NCBI RefSeq assembly: GCF_003857055.1 | Contig: NZ_QGSZ01000314.1 | Location: 1-44,324, forward strand | Length of the DNA stretch: 44,324 nucleotides | Reading direction: 5' to 3' | From: Micromonospora inaquosa | GTDB taxonomy: Bacteria > Actinomycetota > Actinomycetes > Mycobacteriales > Micromonosporaceae | Shown here: piece after piece, positions 34,739 through 42,642 of the stretch | Numbering within the stretch: the stretch's first letter is position 1 | Layout: the number at the start of each line of letters is the position of its first letter | Translations under genes and position numbers: made by a program | Notes under the pieces: generated by a model | The model's input: only the letters and a program-made list of their open reading frames with translations | What the model was told of the DNA's origin: nothing | The model's database searches: none

Positions 34739-35179
34739 GTGACCGAGACGCACGCCACAATTTCACCAGGCGCGCCGGTATTTCCGGCTGGGCGCTACGG
34801 CCGCCGTCGCGCAGCGGGCGGTAAGCGCCGCCGTACGCTGCTGGCCGCGCTGGCACTGTTGGCGCTCGCGGCGACGCTGACCGTGATCTCGGTCCGGCTC
34901 TACCGCCAGTACGGCGACCCGGTCTACGACGCCCAGGTGATCACGTACACCGACATCACGGACAAGCAGGTGCTCGTCGACTTCCGGGTGACCGTCCCGC
35001 CGGGTGGATCGGCGGTCTGCGTGCTGCGTGCCCGCGACCGCGCCGGGGCCGAGGTGGCCCGCGAACAGGTCACCGTGACCGCAGACGCCGGGGACCGGCA
35101 CGTCACGACCCGACACCGCCTGACCACCACCGCGCGGCCGTTCATCGGCGAGGTCCTGCGCTGCCAAGCACCGTCCTGA
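34739..35179 (+). CDS. DUF4307 membrane-anchored protein
   Basis: The 146-residue protein has a basic N terminus (RYGRRRAAGGKRRR) and one membrane span, TLLAALALLALAATLTVISVRLY. A C-terminal extracytoplasmic domain of about 90 residues follows (YDAQVITYTDITDKQVLVDFRVTVPPGGSAVCVLRARDRAGAEVAREQVTVTA). Its two cysteines (VCVLRA and LRCQ) could form a disulfide. It matches DUF4307, of which Rv1083 next to mca is a member. The function is unknown. The GTG at 34739 has AGGAG about ten bases upstream. It is divergent from mca across about 200 bp and is followed by a hairpin before greA. Confidence 0.86.
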   Translation: MTETHATISPGAPVFPAGRYGRRRAAGGKRRRTLLAALALLALAATLTVISVRLYRQYGDPVYDAQVITYTDITDKQVLVDFRVTVPPGGSAVCVLRARDRAGAEVAREQVTVTADAGDRHVTTRHRLTTTARPFIGEVLRCQAPS

Positions 35180-35223
35180 GCTGCCCAGACAGCACCGACA
35201 ACGGGGCCGAACGAGCGCCTACA

Positions 35224-35248
35224 GCCGGTGTCGGATCCGGACACCGGC
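35224..35248 (+). terminator. 9-bp hairpin between DUF4307 and greA
   Basis: GCCGGTGTC (35224-35232) pairs with GACACCGGC (35240-35248) around a seven-base loop. It lies 45 bases after the DUF4307 stop and probably separates it from greA. Confidence 0.5.
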
Positions 35249-35335
35249 GGTGATGGCCGACACGCTGTGTCGTACCGCACTGGTAGCTTGGTAGTTCACC
35301 TGTCAGCCAGCCACGCACAACTGAGGAGAACGCCT

Positions 35336-35833
35336 GTGTCCACTGGCAACGAGGCGCCCGCCACCTGGCTGTCGCAGGACGCGTACGACCGCCTCCAGGC
35401 CGAGCTCGACGAGCACATCGCCAACCGTCCGGCGATCGCAGCCGAGATCAACGCTCGGCGCGAGGAGGGCGACCTGCGGGAGAACGGCGGCTACCACGCC
35501 GCTCGCGAGGAGCAGGGCAAGGCCGAGGGTCGCATCCGCTACCTGCAGGAGCTGTTGCGCACCGCGAAGGTCGGCGAGGCTCCGACCGCCGACGCGGTGT
35601 CGCCGGGCATGGTGGTGACGATCTACTTCGACGACGACACCAACGACACCGAGACCTTCCTGCTCGGTTCCCGGGAGATCGCGGCCACCACCGACCTGAC
35701 CGTCTACAGCCCGGAGTCAGCGCTGGGCAAGGCGATCCTGGGCGGGCGAGCCGGGCAGACCTGCACCTACACGGCACCCAGCGGCGCCGACATCAAGGTG
35801 ACAGTGGTCAGCTTCGAACCGTTCTCCGGCTGA
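35336..35833 (+). CDS. greA: Transcription elongation factor GreA
   Basis: The 165-residue GreA rescues backtracked RNA polymerase by stimulating transcript cleavage. The N-terminal coiled coil runs about residues 10-80; its tip carries the acidic residues (REEGDLRENGGYHAAREEQGKAEGRI), with D and E in the DLRENGGY loop that enters the polymerase channel. The C-terminal FKBP-like domain begins at PGMVVTIYFDDDTNDTETFLLGSRE and contains SPESALGKAILGGRAGQTCTYTAPSG. The GTG at 35336 has GAGGAGAA seven bases upstream. It sits between DUF4307 and the opposing ilvA, and the same neighbourhood is found in M. tuberculosis (Rv1080c). Confidence 0.94.
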   Translation: MSTGNEAPATWLSQDAYDRLQAELDEHIANRPAIAAEINARREEGDLRENGGYHAAREEQGKAEGRIRYLQELLRTAKVGEAPTADAVSPGMVVTIYFDDDTNDTETFLLGSREIAATTDLTVYSPESALGKAILGGRAGQTCTYTAPSGADIKVTVVSFEPFSG

Positions 35834-35902
35834 CCCGTCGCCGACCGCACTCCCCGCTGCCGGCCCAGCCAGGCCGGCACCCACCGTCGAAACACAGCGC
35901 AT

Positions 35903-35936
35903 CCGAGGCGTGGCACCTACCGGTGTCACGCCTCGG
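35903..35936. terminator. 15-bp hairpin between greA and ilvA
   Basis: Arms 35903-35917 and 35922-35936 pair with one G-T pair around a TACC loop. The hairpin covers the ilvA stop codon (35926-35928). It is placed to end transcription from both convergent genes. Confidence 0.75.
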
Positions 35937-37146
35937 CCGCGAAGACCACCTGGTAGCCGCTGGCCCGCAGGGCGCTGATCAGCGTGTCCGAGTGCTCGAC
36001 GCCCCGGGTCTCCACCGACAGCGCCACCTCCACCTCGCCGAGGCTGAGGTGCGGGTTGGCCCGCTGATGCTCCACGTCCACCACGTTGGCCCGGTGCTCG
36101 GCGATCTGGCTGAGCAACGACGCGAGCTGCCCCGGCCGATCCGAACAGCGGACCGTCACCCGCAGGTAGCGACCCGCCGCGGCCAACCCGTGCTCGATCA
36201 CCCGCAGCATCAGCAACGGGTCGATGTTGCCGCCGGAGAGCACCGCTACCACCGGCGTCTCCACCTCGACCACGCCGGCCAGCAGCGCGGCGACCCCTAC
36301 CGCGCCGGCCGGCTCGACCACCTGCTTGCCGCGCTCCAGCAACATCAGCAGAGCCCGGGAGATGTCCTCCTCGGAGACCGTGACGATCTCGTCGACCAGC
36401 TTGCGCACGTGGTTGAAGGTGATCTCGCCCGGCCGGCCGACCGCGATGCCGTCGGCGATGGTGGCGAAGGCGGGCAGCCGGACCGGCTCCCCGGCCACCA
36501 GTGAGGGCGGGAACGCCGCCGCGCCCGCCGCCTGCACACCGATGATCCGGACGTCCGGTCGCAACGCCTTCACGGCCACCGCCATGCCCGAGATCAGACC
36601 GCCGCCTCCCACTCCGGTGATGATCGTCTTCACGTCCGGGCACTGTTCGAGGATCTCCAGCGCCACCGTGCCCTGCCCGGCGATCACATCCGGGTGGTCG
36701 AACGGGTGGATCAGCACCGCGCCGGTGCGCTCGGCGTACGTGTGCGCGGCGACCAGCGACTCGTCGACGGTGTTCCCGGCCAGCTCCACCTGTGCGCCGT
36801 ACCCCTTGGTGGCGGCCACCTTCGGCAGCGGCGCGTTGACCGGCATGAAGACGGTGGCGTGCGTGCCGACCAGGCCGGCGGCGAGGGCCACGCCCTGCGC
36901 GTGGTTGCCCGCGCTCGCCGCCACCACACCGCGCTCCCGCTCCGCCGCCGACAACCGGGAGATCCGCACGTACGCGCCCCGCACCTTGTACGAGCCGGCG
37001 CGCTGCACGTTCTCGCACTTGAGCCAGGTCGGCCCGCCCAGTGCCGCGCTGAGCGGGCGGGAGGGCTCCAGCGGGGTGGTGCGGGTGACCCCAGCGAGCA
37101 ACTCCCGTGCGGCCCGCACGTCGTCGAGACCGACCAATTCCGTCAT
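35926..37146 (-). CDS. ilvA: Threonine ammonia-lyase (threonine deaminase) with C-terminal ACT domain
   Basis: The 406-residue PLP enzyme deaminates threonine (or serine) to 2-oxobutyrate, the first step to isoleucine. The PLP lysine is K54 in NVQRAGSYKVRGAYVR; the phosphate-binding glycine loop is GVGGGGLISG, and SAGNHAQGVALAA is the second family block. The C-terminal 75 residues (RVTVRCSDRPGQLASLLSQIAEHRANVVDVEHQRA) form one ACT domain. A single ACT is the short form, like TdcB-type or actinobacterial deaminases, rather than the two-domain E. coli IlvA, so allosteric control by isoleucine is uncertain. The ATG is at 37146. Confidence 0.9.
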   Translation of the reverse strand: MTELVGLDDVRAARELLAGVTRTTPLEPSRPLSAALGGPTWLKCENVQRAGSYKVRGAYVRISRLSAAERERGVVAASAGNHAQGVALAAGLVGTHATVFMPVNAPLPKVAATKGYGAQVELAGNTVDESLVAAHTYAERTGAVLIHPFDHPDVIAGQGTVALEILEQCPDVKTIITGVGGGGLISGMAVAVKALRPDVRIIGVQAAGAAAFPPSLVAGEPVRLPAFATIADGIAVGRPGEITFNHVRKLVDEIVTVSEEDISRALLMLLERGKQVVEPAGAVGVAALLAGVVEVETPVVAVLSGGNIDPLLMLRVIEHGLAAAGRYLRVTVRCSDRPGQLASLLSQIAEHRANVVDVEHQRANPHLSLGEVEVALSVETRGVEHSDTLISALRASGYQVVFAAEA

Positions 37147-37203
37147 GCCCCGATCGTGCCACCCGCCTCCGGGGCTCTCAGCGGCGACACCGGGTGCTGA
37201 CGA

Positions 37204-38613
37204 TCAGGCGGTGGCTGGTGACCCCGTGCCGACCCGGGGGTAGCCGGGAGCGTGGCGCGTCCACGGGGCGGCCATCTCGAACTGGCCGGCCACACCGAGC
37301 AGCAGCAGCTCCGAGCCGGGCGGACCGACCAGTTGCACGGCGACCGGCAGGCCGTCCGGGCGGCGGCCGACCGGCACGACGACCGCCGGCAGGCCGGCGA
37401 TGTTCCAGGGTGCGGCGTACGGGGCGTAGCGAATGTTGGCTGACATGTTCGCCCGCCAGGACCGCTCCGACCAGCGGGCCGCCTCCGGTGGCGCGCTGGC
37501 CAGCGCCGGGGTGAGCAGCAGATCGACCGAGTGGTCGGTGAAGAAGTCGATCGACCGTTGCCGCCAGGCGGCCCGGTCGGCCTCCCGCACGTAGCCGCGA
37601 CGCTGCGCCCACTCGCCCAACGCGACGTGCCGTCGGGTACGCCGTTGCAGACCACGCCGTTCCAGGCCGGAGGCCCGGACGTCGGTGGCGGCTGCGGCGA
37701 GCCAGGTGGCGATGCCCTGGAGGCCGAGCGCCGTGGGGTAGACCGGATCGGCTGGCACCGTGTCGTGCCCGGCGGCGGCGAGGAGCCGACCGGCGGCGGC
37801 GACCGCGTCCCGGTTGGGCGCGTCCGGCGTGACACCGCGCACCGGGGAACGCAACGACACGCCCACCCGCAGCCGCTGCGGCGGGACGAGCTTCTCGGGA
37901 CGCCGACCGGCGAGCACCGAGAAGCCGACCGCCGCGTCGGCGACCGTGCTGGTCAACATGCCGTGCTCGGTGAGGCCGAACCAGTCGTCCGCCCCGAGCT
38001 GGCAGGGAACCACGCCCCGACCGGGCTTGAGCCCGACGAGCCCGCAGCAGGCCGCGGGAATCCGGATCGAGCCCAGACCGTCGTTGGCGTGCGCGATCGG
38101 CACCAGCCCGGCGGCGACCGCGGCGGCGGCGCCACCCGAGGACCCACCGGGGGTACGCGTGCTGTCCCAGGGGTTACGGGTCACCGCGCTCTCGTCGTCG
38201 GTGAGTGCCCACAGCCCCAGCTCCGGCATCCGGGTCACGCCGAGGATCACCGCGCCGGCGCCCCGCAGCCGACGCACCACCTCGTGGTCGGCCTCCGCGA
38301 CGTCGGTGCGGGCGGCGGCCGACCCGTTCCAGGTGGGCAGGCCGGCGACCGGGGTGTTCTCCTTGACCGCCACCGGGACCCCGGCCAGCGGCAGGTTGGC
38401 CAGGTCCTCCTGCTCGTCGACCTTCTCCGCCTCGGTGATCGCCTCACCGCCGCGAACGGCGCGGAACGCGGCCAGTTCACGGTCGGCTCGGGAGATGTAC
38501 TCGAGGTGGTCGGCGACGACCTGGGTCGCCGAGACGTCACCTCGGCGTACGCCCCGGGCGATCTGCTTGGCGGTCGCTCCGACCCAGGTCGCCATGATGT
38601 CCTGCACGGCCAT
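37204..38613 (-). CDS. Amidase (amidase-signature family)
   Basis: The 469-residue protein has the full Ser-cisSer-Lys catalytic triad: K84 in GVPVAVKENTPVAG, S158 in TPGGSSGGAAAAVA and S182 in GLGSIRIPAACCGLVGLKP. The 24-residue spacing between the two serines is that of characterised family members. It hydrolyses a carboxylic amide; the substrate is not evident, and it should not be called GatA because no gatB or gatC is near. The ATG at 38613 follows GGGGAAGG closely; the ATG at 38595 has AGGA at a better distance and is an alternative. It begins 13 bases after the metB stop, so the two genes are likely one operon. Confidence 0.88.
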   Translation of the reverse strand: MAVQDIMATWVGATAKQIARGVRRGDVSATQVVADHLEYISRADRELAAFRAVRGGEAITEAEKVDEQEDLANLPLAGVPVAVKENTPVAGLPTWNGSAAARTDVAEADHEVVRRLRGAGAVILGVTRMPELGLWALTDDESAVTRNPWDSTRTPGGSSGGAAAAVAAGLVPIAHANDGLGSIRIPAACCGLVGLKPGRGVVPCQLGADDWFGLTEHGMLTSTVADAAVGFSVLAGRRPEKLVPPQRLRVGVSLRSPVRGVTPDAPNRDAVAAAGRLLAAAGHDTVPADPVYPTALGLQGIATWLAAAATDVRASGLERRGLQRRTRRHVALGEWAQRRGYVREADRAAWRQRSIDFFTDHSVDLLLTPALASAPPEAARWSERSWRANMSANIRYAPYAAPWNIAGLPAVVVPVGRRPDGLPVAVQLVGPPGSELLLLGVAGQFEMAAPWTRHAPGYPRVGTGSPATA

Positions 38614-38626
38614 CCTTCCCCAGCGG

Positions 38627-39769
38627 TCAGCCCAGCGCCTGCTCCAGATCGGCGAGTAGGTCGTCGACCGTCTCGATGCCGACAGACAGTCGCACGAGAT
38701 CGCCGGGAACTTCAAGCGGCGAGCCGGCAGCACTTGCGTGTGTCATCCGACCCGGGTGCTCGATCAGGGATTCCACGCCGCCCAGCGACTCGGCGAGCAC
38801 GAAGAGCTTGGCCCGGTTGCAGATGTCCACGGCGTGCTCCTCACCACCGGCGGCGCGGAACGAGATCATGCCACCGAACCGGCGCATCTGCTTGACGGCC
38901 ACCTCGTGACCGGGGTGCGAGGGCAGCCCGGGATAGATCACCTGGGCGACCTTGGCGTGCCCGTCGAGGTACGCGGCGAGCCGCTCGGCGTTGTCGCAGT
39001 GCCGGTCCATGCGTACGCCGAGGGTCTTGATGCCGCGCAGGGTGAGCCAGGCGTCGAACGGGCCGTTGATCGCGCCCATCGCGTTCTGGTGGTAGCGCAA
39101 CTCCTCGCCGAGCCCGGCGTCGGCGACGACGAGCGCGCCACCGACCACGTCGGAGTGCCCACCGATGTACTTGGTGGTGGAGTGCACCACCACGTCCGCG
39201 CCGAAGGCGATCGGCTGCTGGAGGTACGGCGAGGCGAAGGTGTTGTCCACCACCAGCAGGGCGCCCGCGTCGTGTGCCACGGCGGCCAGGGCGGCGATGT
39301 CGGCGATGCCGAGCAGCGGGTTGGTCGGCGTCTCCACCCAGACGATCTTCGTGCGGCCGGGCTGCACGGCCGCGCGGATCGCGGCCGGGTCGGAGACCTT
39401 GGCCGGGCTGAACTCCAGGCCCCAGCGCTGGGCGACCCGGGCGAAGAGCCGGTACGTGCCGCCGTACGCGTCGTCCGGGATCACCACGTGGTCGCCGGGC
39501 TTGCACACGGCCCGCAGCAGGGTGTCCTCCGCCGCCAGGCCGCTGGCGAAGGCGAGCGCCACCGACCCGCCCTCCAGCGCGGCCAGGCACTCCTGGAGCG
39601 CGTCACGGGTTGGGTTGCCGGAGCGGCTGTACTCGTAGCCGAGGCGAGGCGCGCCGACGGCGTCCTGGGCGTACGTGCTGGTCTGGTAGATCGGTGGGAT
39701 CACCGCGCCAGTGCGGGCCTCAGGGTCCTGACCGGCGTGGATGGCGAGCGTCTCGAAGCCGTGACTCAT
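38627..39769 (-). CDS. metB: Cystathionine gamma-synthase
   Basis: The 380-residue PLP enzyme belongs to the Cys/Met metabolism family and probably condenses O-succinyl- or O-acetylhomoserine with cysteine. PLP lysine K200 is in VVVHSTTKYIGGHSDVVGG; YEYSRSGNPTRDALQECLAALEGG and LLVVDNTFASPYLQQP are family blocks. Cystathionine gamma-lyases look very similar, so the direction of transsulfuration rests on synteny (Rv1079 metB, next to greA). The ATG at 39769 has a TAGCCT box seven bases upstream and no ribosome site, so it is leaderless. The amidase gene follows in the same operon. It is divergent from the HIT gene. Confidence 0.9.
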   Translation of the reverse strand: MSHGFETLAIHAGQDPEARTGAVIPPIYQTSTYAQDAVGAPRLGYEYSRSGNPTRDALQECLAALEGGSVALAFASGLAAEDTLLRAVCKPGDHVVIPDDAYGGTYRLFARVAQRWGLEFSPAKVSDPAAIRAAVQPGRTKIVWVETPTNPLLGIADIAALAAVAHDAGALLVVDNTFASPYLQQPIAFGADVVVHSTTKYIGGHSDVVGGALVVADAGLGEELRYHQNAMGAINGPFDAWLTLRGIKTLGVRMDRHCDNAERLAAYLDGHAKVAQVIYPGLPSHPGHEVAVKQMRRFGGMISFRAAGGEEHAVDICNRAKLFVLAESLGGVESLIEHPGRMTHASAAGSPLEVPGDLVRLSVGIETVDDLLADLEQALG

Positions 39770-39776
39770 TCTGGTG

Positions 39777-39782
39777 AGGCTA
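39777..39782 (-). promoter_or_regulatory. -10 box of leaderless metB
   Basis: TAGCCT on the minus strand ends seven bases before the metB ATG. Confidence 0.5.
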
Positions 39783-39851
39783 GTGCCCCATCGGAGAGGG
39801 CTGGAACGGAACCCGCGCTCCCGGGCGGAGGCCGGGCCAACAGCGCCGGCA

Positions 39852-39857
39852 TAGCCT
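39852..39857 (+). promoter_or_regulatory. -10 box of leaderless HIT gene
   Basis: TAGCCT ends six bases before the HIT-protein ATG at 39864. It is the same hexamer as in the metB promoter on the other strand. Confidence 0.5.
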
Positions 39858-39863
39858 GGCCCG

Positions 39864-40286
39864 ATGAGCGGTTGCGTGTTCTGCGGGATCGTGGCGGGCG
39901 AGGTGCCGGCGTTCCGGGTGGCCGACACCGCGGACGGGATGGCGTTCCTGGACACCCGGCCGGTGTTCAAGGGGCATGTGCTGGTGGTGCCCCGGGTGCA
40001 CCTGGTGACCCTGGCCGAGTTGCCGGCCGACCTGCTGCCCGGCTACTTCGCCATGGTCCGGCGGCTGGCGGTGGCGGTGGAGACCGCCCTGGGTGCCGGT
40101 GGGACGTTCGTGGCGATGAACAACAAGGTGTCCCAATCGGTGCCTCACCTGCACACCCATGTGGTGCCGCGGACCAGGGGCGACGGGTTGCGTGGCTTCT
40201 TCTGGCCGCGCACCCGGTACGACGACGACACCGAGGCGCAGACGTACGCGGACCGGGTCGCTACGGCGCTCCCGGGCGGGGCCTGA
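39864..40286 (+). CDS. HIT family protein (Hint-type nucleotide hydrolase)
   Basis: The 140-residue protein carries the histidine triad H95-L-H97-T-H99-V, where the central histidine forms the nucleotidyl intermediate. The N-terminal CVFC (C4 and C7) is part of the zinc site common in bacterial Hint proteins. Other blocks are AFLDTRPVFKGHVLVVPRVHLVTLAELP and GGTFVAMNNKVSQSVPHLHTHVVPR. It probably hydrolyses adenosine phosphoramidates or related nucleotides. The C-terminal WPRTRYDDDTEAQTYADRVATAL differs from Hint1 but is common in actinobacteria. It is leaderless and divergent from metB. Confidence 0.9.
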   Translation: MSGCVFCGIVAGEVPAFRVADTADGMAFLDTRPVFKGHVLVVPRVHLVTLAELPADLLPGYFAMVRRLAVAVETALGAGGTFVAMNNKVSQSVPHLHTHVVPRTRGDGLRGFFWPRTRYDDDTEAQTYADRVATALPGGA

Positions 40287-40362
40287 GTCACCGTCGCGCG
40301 GGTAAGGAAGCAGGACCCTGCGGTGTTGCACGCTGCGAGCGGTACGAGAGGAGATCCCCACC

Positions 40363-41022
<660 letters not shown>

Positions 41023-41028
41023 CCCCGG

Positions 41029-41062
41029 CACAGCGCTGGCGCGGATCCGCGCCAGCGCTGTG
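41029..41062 (+). terminator. Perfect 34-bp palindrome after msrA
   Basis: The palindrome starts six bases after the msrA stop and folds into a 15-bp stem with a four-base loop, followed by TTGGCG. It fits a strong terminator, though such a perfect two-fold site could also be a protein-binding site. Confidence 0.7.
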
Positions 41063-41106
41063 TTGGCGTGATCGGCCGCACTCCAAGGCCGTGGCAAACT
41101 CACCTC

Positions 41107-41559
41107 GTGAGGATCAGTCAGGCGAATGCGGACGATGTCGCAGAGTTGGCCCGGCTGTTGTGGCTGGACACGCTTCATGAGGAGCCAACACAGCTGTCCA
41201 TTGACGCATTCACAGCGGAGCTTGCGCAGTGGTGGGCCGCCCACCAGGACTCGCATCTGGTGTTCGTCGCTCGACTCCGCCGACCGGAGATCGTCGGCAT
41301 GGCTTGGGCCGCGCTCGTCCCTCGCGTCCCGCGACCTGGTGCGACAAGTCGGCTATCCGCAGACATCCAGAGCGTCTTCGTCATGCCGAATCAGCGAGGC
41401 CAGGGGATCGGCTCGGCGCTCGTGGAGGCTGCGGCAGAGCATGCAACACACCTCGGATCCCTCCAGGTGACGGTTCAATCCGGTCGCAGGGCGGTCCCGG
41501 TGTACGAACGGCTGGGCTTCGAGTCGTCCCGACAGCTTCTACAGCGATCGCCGGACTAG
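41107..41559 (+). CDS. GNAT family N-acetyltransferase
   Basis: The 150-residue protein has the GNAT acetyl-CoA pattern IQSVFVMPNQRGQGIGSALVEAAAEHA (about residues 93-119), with R-G-Q-G-I-G binding the pyrophosphate. The final VQSGRRAVPVYERLGFESS is the usual beta-bulge and C-terminal motif. The acceptor is unknown. It starts at a GTG at 41107 without a clear ribosome site. Base composition is less GC-rich than the flanking core genes, and it lies at the left end of the island between msrA and rnz, so transfer is possible. Confidence 0.82.
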   Translation: MRISQANADDVAELARLLWLDTLHEEPTQLSIDAFTAELAQWWAAHQDSHLVFVARLRRPEIVGMAWAALVPRVPRPGATSRLSADIQSVFVMPNQRGQGIGSALVEAAAEHATHLGSLQVTVQSGRRAVPVYERLGFESSRQLLQRSPD

Positions 41560-41589
41560 TCGGCCGATAGCACACCGCTCACCAGCGGT

Positions 41590-41656
41590 CCAAGAACCCG
41601 AGCGGATACTGCAACCCCGACCCGAACGGGTTGAGCTGCCCGGTCGGTGTGGCCCG
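41590..41656 (+). pseudogene. Degraded duplicate of the msrA 3' end
   Basis: Bases 41590-41654 align with msrA 40946-41010 at 59 of 65 positions by my own count. The reading would be NPSGYCNPDPNGLSCPVGVA, close to the MsrA C terminus, but no start or upstream MsrA sequence is present. Homology may extend a little further left with a short deletion (CACCAGC). It is a remnant. Confidence 0.75.
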
Positions 41657-41661
41657 AGTCG

Positions 41662-41693
41662 GTGGCGGGCCGGGGCGGTGGCGGGCCGGGGCG
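41662..41693. repeat. Two tandem 16-bp copies
   Basis: GTGGCGGGCCGGGGCG occurs twice without a gap (41662-41677 and 41678-41693), between the msrA remnant and the GntR-type gene. Confidence 0.85.
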
Positions 41694-41699
41694 TGCCTT

Positions 41700-41924
41700 C
41701 TACGTCTCAGCGACGTACACGCCCGACCCCCGGACGCCGACCACGATCCCCCGCGCTTTCAACCCCTCAACGGCGCGCGCCACGGTGCGCCGGGCCGAGC
41801 CGTATTCGTCGGCCAGCGCGTCGTACGTCGGGAGGCGCTGCCCGCGCGGAAACTCGCCAGCGCCGATGCGCCGCAACAGATCAGCCTCAATCTCATGCGC
41901 GGTGTGGGGTATCGGCACGCACAC
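41700..41924 (-). CDS. Minimal GntR-type winged-helix regulator
   Basis: The 74-residue protein is only a GntR DNA-binding domain: IEADLLRRIGAGEFPRGQRLPTYDALADEYGSARRTVARAVEGLKARGIVVGVRGSGVYVAE. The recognition helix is in SARRTVARAVEGL, and the wing is GVRGSGVYV. No effector domain follows, as in the small GntR repressors of actinobacterial plasmids and integrative elements. The start is a GTG at 41924, with an in-frame GTG at 41918 as an alternative; no ribosome site is clear. A direct-repeat array lies about 45 bases upstream, a likely binding site for itself or a shared regulator. It is divergent from the C2HC protein gene. Confidence 0.8.
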   Translation of the reverse strand: MCVPIPHTAHEIEADLLRRIGAGEFPRGQRLPTYDALADEYGSARRTVARAVEGLKARGIVVGVRGSGVYVAET

Positions 41925-41968
41925 AGGCTGCGCCTACCCACCACCGAGACTACTTACACCCATTGCCC

Positions 41969-41995
41969 TACTGGCACTACTGGCATTACTGTCGA
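41969..41995. promoter_or_regulatory. Direct-repeat operator, TACTGGCA-type 9-bp units
   Basis: Three adjacent 9-bp units start at 41969, 41978 and 41987 (TACTGGCAC, TACTGGCAT, TACTGTCGA). The third matches only in its first five bases. It lies in the divergent space between the GntR-type gene and the C2HC protein gene. GntR control is an inference. Confidence 0.5.
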
Positions 41996-42104
41996 ATCTG
42001 CGCGGTGGGTAGTGGATCTGGGATCGGTGCCCGTTGCTGCACCCAAGGGGCGTCCGCCGGTCTCGCCGATCATGCGGGCGCCCCTCATACGGCAGGGAGT
42101 AGCG

Positions 42105-42320
42105 ATGTTCAGTGCGCGGGCAGGGGGCGATCAGCCGGCGCGGGTGCCAATTGAGCTAGAAGTATCGACATGGAACATCGTCGTCACCGGTCGAGTCACG
42201 TGCGGCAGATGCTGGCGGCCTCTACGGATCGACACCGCCACGACACCCGGCGAGATTGCCGAAGTCGTCACTGACCACCAGGAACGCTGCGCGCGGACGC
42301 AGCTACGGCCGGCGCCCTAG
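42105..42320 (+). CDS. Small C2HC zinc-finger-like protein
   Basis: The 71-residue protein has a CX2C-X21-HX3C pattern (C33, C36, H58, C62 in VTCGRCWRPL...VTDHQERCARTQ), which could bind one zinc. The first 30 residues contain a short beta-type stretch (PIELEVSTWNIVVTGRV). I do not recognise a family. The ATG at 42105 follows GGCAGGGAG with good spacing; the in-frame ATG at 42072 is less likely. It is divergent from the GntR-type regulator, and the two look like a regulatory pair from a mobile element. Confidence 0.6.
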   Translation: MFSARAGGDQPARVPIELEVSTWNIVVTGRVTCGRCWRPLRIDTATTPGEIAEVVTDHQERCARTQLRPAP

Positions 42321-42607
42321 CTCGGATGGGGGCCGCCGGGTGGTCTCAGCGGGTACCGCGCCACCGGTGACAGTCAGGCGAGTGAACGCCACCTGTTTCC
42401 ATGAGGCACGTTGCGTATGCGGTGAGCAGGACGCCAAGAGAGCGGCGACGATGCTAGCCGTCCCCACGGTTGCGCCAAGCCGGTCGTGCCGCCTGACGCG
42501 ATGCTGCCCACCCATATCAAGATCACCAGAGTCGCTCTCGCGGCGGCCGGTCGGCCCACCCCAGGAGGTGGCCGGGCATTCCCGTTCGGCCCTGTGATCG
42601 AAATCCG
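42321..42607. other. 287-bp stretch with no identified gene
   Basis: Open frames exist on both strands (plus 42256-42597, minus 42303-42959), but they have no ribosome site, no recognisable motif and an odd residue mix. The composition is less GC-rich than core genes. I regard it as degraded or non-coding sequence. Confidence 0.5.
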
Positions 42608-42637
42608 TTGCCGAGCCCGACGAGAACTCGATAACGT
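42608..42637 (+). promoter_or_regulatory. Promoter of the candidate RNA, TTGCCG-18-TAACGT
   Basis: A -35-like TTGCCG (42608-42613) and a -10-like TAACGT (42632-42637) are 18 bases apart. GATAAC, two bases earlier, is an alternative -10. Transcription would begin near 42643, just before the 16S-complementary stretch. Confidence 0.4.
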
Positions 42638-42642
42638 GGCCG

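Noticed and set aside
37204..38613. Calling the amidase GatA
   Set aside because: No gatB or gatC is nearby, and the triad alone is common to the whole amidase-signature family.
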